Part shown: piece after piece, positions 61,624 through 64,000 of the stretch | Layout: every line of letters begins with the position of its first letter | Numbering within the stretch: position 1 is the first letter of the stretch | Origin: DASUPK01 sp963795665 | GTDB taxonomy: Bacteria > Actinomycetota > Thermoleophilia > Solirubrobacterales > 70-9 | Length of the DNA: 64,000 nt | Direction of reading: 5' to 3' | Assembly: GCA_963795665.1 (NCBI GenBank) | Contig: CAWCIP010000003.1 | Span: 124,001 to 188,000 of the forward strand | Program-made: the position numbers and the translations under genes | Notes under the pieces: model-generated | Told to the model about the DNA's origin: nothing | Database searches by the model: none | Seen by the model: the letters and a program-made list of their open reading frames with translations, nothing else

Positions 61624-61766
61624 CGGAATCTCTACGCCCCCGCCCTTCATCTCTAGCGGCTCCTTGGCGCCCCGCCGTCGAAGCTGTACTCGTGGCCTAC
61701 GAGGCGGATCAGCCGCACAGACACAGCCTCCACGGAGGCGGCCACCAACCATGAGCCCCCCGAATG

Positions 61767-61790
61767 CGAACCCGATGTGATCGGGCTCGA
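61767..61790 (+). repeat. 24-bp relic of the nearby dehydrogenase gene
   Basis: Positions 61767-61790 are identical over 24 bp to 62432-62455 in the dehydrogenase gene, and in the same frame both read EPDVIGLDV. The copy is in otherwise non-coding DNA between the response regulator and small RNA copy B. It is probably a leftover of a second dehydrogenase copy. Confidence 0.7.
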
Positions 61791-61805
61791 CGTCCAATTC
61801 CGTGG

Positions 61806-61891
61806 ACAGAAAGCGAAACGGCCCGGTTTCCCGGGCCGTCTCTGTTTGAACTGACCTGATTGACCTTGCGATCAACCTGTCTTGTTCAAGT
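61806..61891 (-). ncRNA. Candidate small RNA, copy B, downstream of kdpE-like gene
   Basis: Minus-strand transcript of about 85 nt. The 5' part folds as TTGAAC...GTTCAA enclosing GAC...GTC and TTGATC-GCAA-GGTCAA (GNRA loop). The 3' hairpin is GAGACGGCCCGG-GAAA-CCGGGCCGTTTC (61842-61815), followed by GCTTTCTGTCC, a U-rich end. Compared with copy A, one stem pair changed A-U to C-G and another G-C to G-U; the latter is a mismatch on the plus strand, which fixes the strand. Confidence 0.62.
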
Positions 61892-61897
61892 GCGAGC

Positions 61898-61925
61898 ACC
61901 CTAGCGTCTGCAACAGCGAGGTCAA
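61898..61925 (-). promoter_or_regulatory. Promoter of small RNA copy B
   Basis: TTGACC (61925 to 61920), 16-nt spacer, TAGGGT (61903 to 61898), minus strand. Same spacing as copy A and as the promoter at 3270-3297. Confidence 0.6.
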
Positions 61926-62004
61926 TGGGGTGAAAACGCGAGATCCCGCGTTTTGCGGCGATCGGCTGATTCGTCCCGTTTCCGGATCAGCGCAAAATCC
62001 GCCA

Positions 62005-62334
62005 TCACCCCCAGCGCCCTCCGGCCTTCGCCCACTCGGTCATGTGATCGACCGAGCAGAAGGCATCCACGACCCGGTGCTCGCCGCGATGGCGGACGAG
62101 CAGGACGTGTGCGTCCGTGAGCTCGGCATCGCAGTGGGAGCAGTTGGTGGCGCCCTCGTCCAGCGATGGCGGCTCGGTGAGAGACCCGGTATCCCAGTGC
62201 GCGCCCTGGATCGACCAGGGGATGAGGTGCTCGAGCCGGCAGAAGACCGCACGCCGCTCGCCGGCGGGCTCATAGGCGCGGAAGCCGTCGTCGGGCTCGA
62301 CCTCCGCCCCACACCAGGTGCAGCTCTCGTTCAT
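62005..62334 (-). CDS. Two-zinc-finger protein of TRASH/MYM-like type
   Basis: 109 residues. Two similar units: Cys5-x2-Cys8 ... Cys32-x3-His36-x3-Trp40 and Cys65-x2-Cys68 ... Cys93-x3-His97-x3-Trp101 (CTWCG, FCRLEHLIPW; CSHCD, FCSVDHMTEW). Each would hold one zinc. This is a duplicated treble-clef type finger. I do not know this arrangement as a named family. Head-to-head with the dehydrogenase gene, 20 nt apart. Confidence 0.72.
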   Translation of the reverse strand: MNESCTWCGAEVEPDDGFRAYEPAGERRAVFCRLEHLIPWSIQGAHWDTGSLTEPPSLDEGATNCSHCDAELTDAHVLLVRHRGEHRVVDAFCSVDHMTEWAKAGGRWG

Positions 62335-62354
62335 GCCTATAGCCTCGCAGTCGG

Positions 62355-63413
62355 ATGGCCGGGCTGAAAATAGTCGTGCTCGAGGGCGATCAGACCGGGC
62401 AGGAGCTGCTCGAGCAGGCGCTGCGGGTGATCGAACCCGATGTGATCGGGCTCGATGTGGAGCTGGAGCGCTTCGACCTCTCGTTGGAGAGCCGCCGCCG
62501 GACCGAGAACGAGATCTGCACCGAGGCGGCCGAGGCGATGGCGGAGGCCGGCTTCGGGATCAAGGCCGCGACGATCACGCCGGAGGGCGCCGACGACGTC
62601 GGCAGCCCCAACCGACTGATCCGCGAGGCGGTCGACGCCAAGGTGATCGTGCGGACCGGCCGCCGCATCCCCGGCGTCAGCCCCGTCGCCGGGATCCATC
62701 ATCCGATCTCGGTGGTCCGGATGGCCGTGGAGGACGCCTACGGCGCCGAGGAGTCGCGTCGCACCGAGGATGGAGACGAGATCGCTCAGCGCACCGAGGT
62801 GATCCATCGCTCGAACTGCCGCGCGGTGGCCGAGTACGCGTTCCGGACGGCGCAGGAGATCGACGGCCGGGTCTACGGCGGGCCGAAGTGGACCGTCAGC
62901 CCGGTCTACGAGGGCATGCTGAAGGAGGAGATGGACGCGGCGGCCGAGCGCCACCCGGAGGTCGCCTACGAGCCCCTGCTGATCGACGCCACCTACGCCG
63001 GGCTGCTCACCGGCCGCGCCGACGCACCGCTGGTGATTCCCAGCCTCAACCGCGACGGCGACCTGCTCTCCGACCTGGTCCTGCCGCTGTATGGATCGAT
63101 CGCGGGCGCCGAGTCGGTCCTGCTCGCGCTGGACGACGGGCTGCGGGTGCGCGTGGCGATGAGCGAGGCGCCCCATGGGACCGCCCCCGCCCTGGAGGGG
63201 AAGGACATCGCGAATCCGATGGGGATGATCCTGGCCGCGGCCGCCGTCCTCCACTACGCCGGCGTGGCGGGTGTCGGCGGCGCGCACGAGGCCTCGCGCG
63301 CCATCTACGAGGGCGTGCTGGAGACGGCGGCGGCCGGCATCCGCACCCCGGACCTGAAGGGGCACGCGAGCACCACCGAGTTCACGGACGCGGTGATCGA
63401 GCGGATCAGATGA
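62355..63413 (+). CDS. Isocitrate/isopropylmalate dehydrogenase family protein
   Basis: 352 residues. NAD-type beta-decarboxylating dehydrogenase: IVVLEGDQTGQELLEQAL at the N-terminus, RDGDLLSDL near residue 235 (metal Asp), EAPHGTAPALEGKDIANPMG near the C-terminus (nucleotide loop). The substrate loop VVRMAVEDAYGAEE replaces the usual REN-x2-D-x-Y, so the substrate may be isocitrate, isopropylmalate or another malate type. A TATAGC lies just upstream, giving a very short leader. The stop overlaps the convergent lipoprotein gene by 8 nt. Confidence 0.88.
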   Translation: MAGLKIVVLEGDQTGQELLEQALRVIEPDVIGLDVELERFDLSLESRRRTENEICTEAAEAMAEAGFGIKAATITPEGADDVGSPNRLIREAVDAKVIVRTGRRIPGVSPVAGIHHPISVVRMAVEDAYGAEESRRTEDGDEIAQRTEVIHRSNCRAVAEYAFRTAQEIDGRVYGGPKWTVSPVYEGMLKEEMDAAAERHPEVAYEPLLIDATYAGLLTGRADAPLVIPSLNRDGDLLSDLVLPLYGSIAGAESVLLALDDGLRVRVAMSEAPHGTAPALEGKDIANPMGMILAAAAVLHYAGVAGVGGAHEASRAIYEGVLETAAAGIRTPDLKGHASTTEFTDAVIERIR

Positions 63414-63888
63414 CCGGCGCGGTGCTCGTCGGCCCGGTCGGCTCGGTGTCGACGACGCGCCGCCACTCCGTGATGTGCCCGTCGCGGATCACGAAGGCGG
63501 TCTTGGCCGCCTCCCCGACGCCGTTGCCGCACTGGCCCGGACCGGGCCGCTCGGTCAGAACGAAGGTCGCGATCGTGTACTTGCCGGAGGAGCTCGCCGC
63601 GGTCAGCTTCGCCCCGCAGGGCAGGGACTGATTGAAGAGCTCCACCTGCCGGCGGCTGGTGAGTCGCAGGGGCGCGGTCCCGTTCTGGACGACGGCGGGG
63701 ATGGCGAAGCGGTCGCTCGCCGCCGAGATGTCGCCGGCGCGCAGCTCGTCCGCCCAGCTCTTGACCACCTGGACCGCGTCGGCATCGGCGTCGCCGGGGA
63801 TCGTGGTGCTCTGATCCGAGGAGGATCCGCAGCCGGCGAGTGCCATCACACTCAGGATGGCCAGGGCAGCACTGGCTCGAGCGGTCAG
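63406..63888 (-). CDS. Lipoprotein with NTF2-like domain, apparent CTG start
   Basis: 160 residues. Lipobox MALAGC preceded by a hydrophobic stretch ASAALAILSV. The first GTG/ATG (63849, 63846) would leave no n-region. The frame upstream has no ATG, GTG or TTG up to the window edge, but a CTG at 63888 gives LTARASAALAILSVMALAGC, overlaps the upstream stop as CTGA and has GGAG 9 nt before. The mature part (about 30-150: VVKSWADELRAGDISAASDR) looks like a NTF2/SnoaL fold. Function unknown. LspA (41.6 kb) would process it. Confidence 0.72.
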   Translation of the reverse strand: MTARASAALAILSVMALAGCGSSSDQSTTIPGDADADAVQVVKSWADELRAGDISAASDRFAIPAVVQNGTAPLRLTSRRQVELFNQSLPCGAKLTAASSSGKYTIATFVLTERPGPGQCGNGVGEAAKTAFVIRDGHITEWRRVVDTEPTGPTSTAPVI

Positions 63889-64000
63889 TCGCGCCGCTCC
63901 GAGCGCTCTCGCTTGGCGAGCATGCGCTCCAGATAGGCGGACTTCTCGGCGCGGCGCCGGTGCTGGCGTTCCTCGTCCGGAGTCAGCGAGTTGGGAATCG
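63885..64000 (-). CDS. C-terminal end of a gene running out of the window
   Basis: A minus-strand frame enters from the right edge and ends at the TGA at 63885. The last 38 residues include IPNSLTPDEERQHRRRAEKS then AYLERMLAKRERSERRD, a charged helix. Its stop overlaps the CTG start of the lipoprotein. Product not recognised. Confidence 0.55.
   Translation of the reverse strand, partial: IPNSLTPDEERQHRRRAEKSAYLERMLAKRERSERRD

Noticed and set aside
1..64000. CRISPR array, tRNA, rRNA, insertion sequence or prophage
   Set aside because: Intergenic spaces were read for regular repeats, cloverleaf-like segments and transposase motifs; none was found. A tRNAscan and Infernal run would settle this.

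Overview
The window comes from a GC-rich actinobacterium, most likely class Thermoleophilia (Solirubrobacterales-like). The grounds are a G/C-biased third codon position, frequent GTG and TTG starts, a FHA-MerR pair of actinobacterial type, a SepF division protein, WS/DGAT and alkyl-DHAP-synthase-like lipid genes, and secreted proteins with lysine-rich tails. This placement is inference; there is no rRNA in the window. No tRNA, rRNA, CRISPR array, transposase or prophage gene was seen.

Layout. 1-5.5 kb: a flavin monooxygenase (cut by the window edge), an alpha/beta hydrolase and a thioredoxin-TPR chaperone in one overlapping operon, then DNA polymerase IV and an RlpA-like cell-wall protein under a c-di-AMP riboswitch. 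5.7-18 kb: WS/DGAT acyltransferase, a ChbG-type deacetylase, a VKOR-DsbA disulfide pair, a K+ channel, NAD synthetase, lipases and thioesterases, and two tandem membrane proteins with a sigma-region-4-like N-terminus. 18-22.4 kb: alkyl-DHAP-synthase-like flavoenzyme, SRPBCC, MerR, FHA, an RsiG-like c-di-GMP anti-sigma candidate and a phosphatidyltransferase. 22.4-26.1 kb: proS and a split b6-type cytochrome b operon. 26.1-43 kb: on the minus strand the widely conserved set rpsB-tsf-pyrH-frr-uppS-cdsA, dxr-rseP and ispG, interrupted by an adenylate cyclase, secreted proteins, fadD and a polysaccharide deacetylase, preceded by rluD, lspA, yggT and proC. 43-48.3 kb: a decayed patch, then sepF, yggS, pgeF and cca. 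49.7-55.7 kb: a translationally coupled histidine operon (hisZ-G-D-B-H-A, then a DoxX-like gene and hisF). 55.8-64 kb: murA with an Asp in place of the fosfomycin-target Cys, an HD-domain protein, an orphan KdpD/KdpE-like pair, an isocitrate/isopropylmalate dehydrogenase-family enzyme and a lipoprotein.

Most notable. Two related, apparently undescribed small RNA genes lie on the minus strand on either side of the kdpD/kdpE-like pair (about 59.33-59.42 kb and 61.81-61.93 kb). Each has a TTGAC-16-TAGGNT promoter, a GNRA-capped 5' hairpin and a GNRA-capped terminal hairpin whose stem shows a compensatory A-U to C-G change and a G-C to G-U change that pairs only on the minus strand. Other signals: a 92-residue protein with one c-di-GMP signature like that of RsiG, two genes that apparently start at CTG, several frameshifted genes (proC, a PASTA-type secreted protein, a membrane protein), an S2 protein with a long coiled-coil tail, and a 24-bp relic of the nearby dehydrogenase gene.

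How the genes work together. Most of the window is housekeeping: translation (rpsB, tsf, frr, proS, cca), envelope construction (uppS, cdsA, murA, rlpA, lspA, rseP, sepF), isoprenoids (dxr, ispG), histidine and NAD. Around this lies nucleotide second-messenger and potassium signalling: a c-di-AMP riboswitch, a c-di-GMP anti-sigma candidate, an adenylate cyclase, a K+ channel and a Kdp-type sensor pair. Possible sequencing error must be kept in mind for every frameshift listed.
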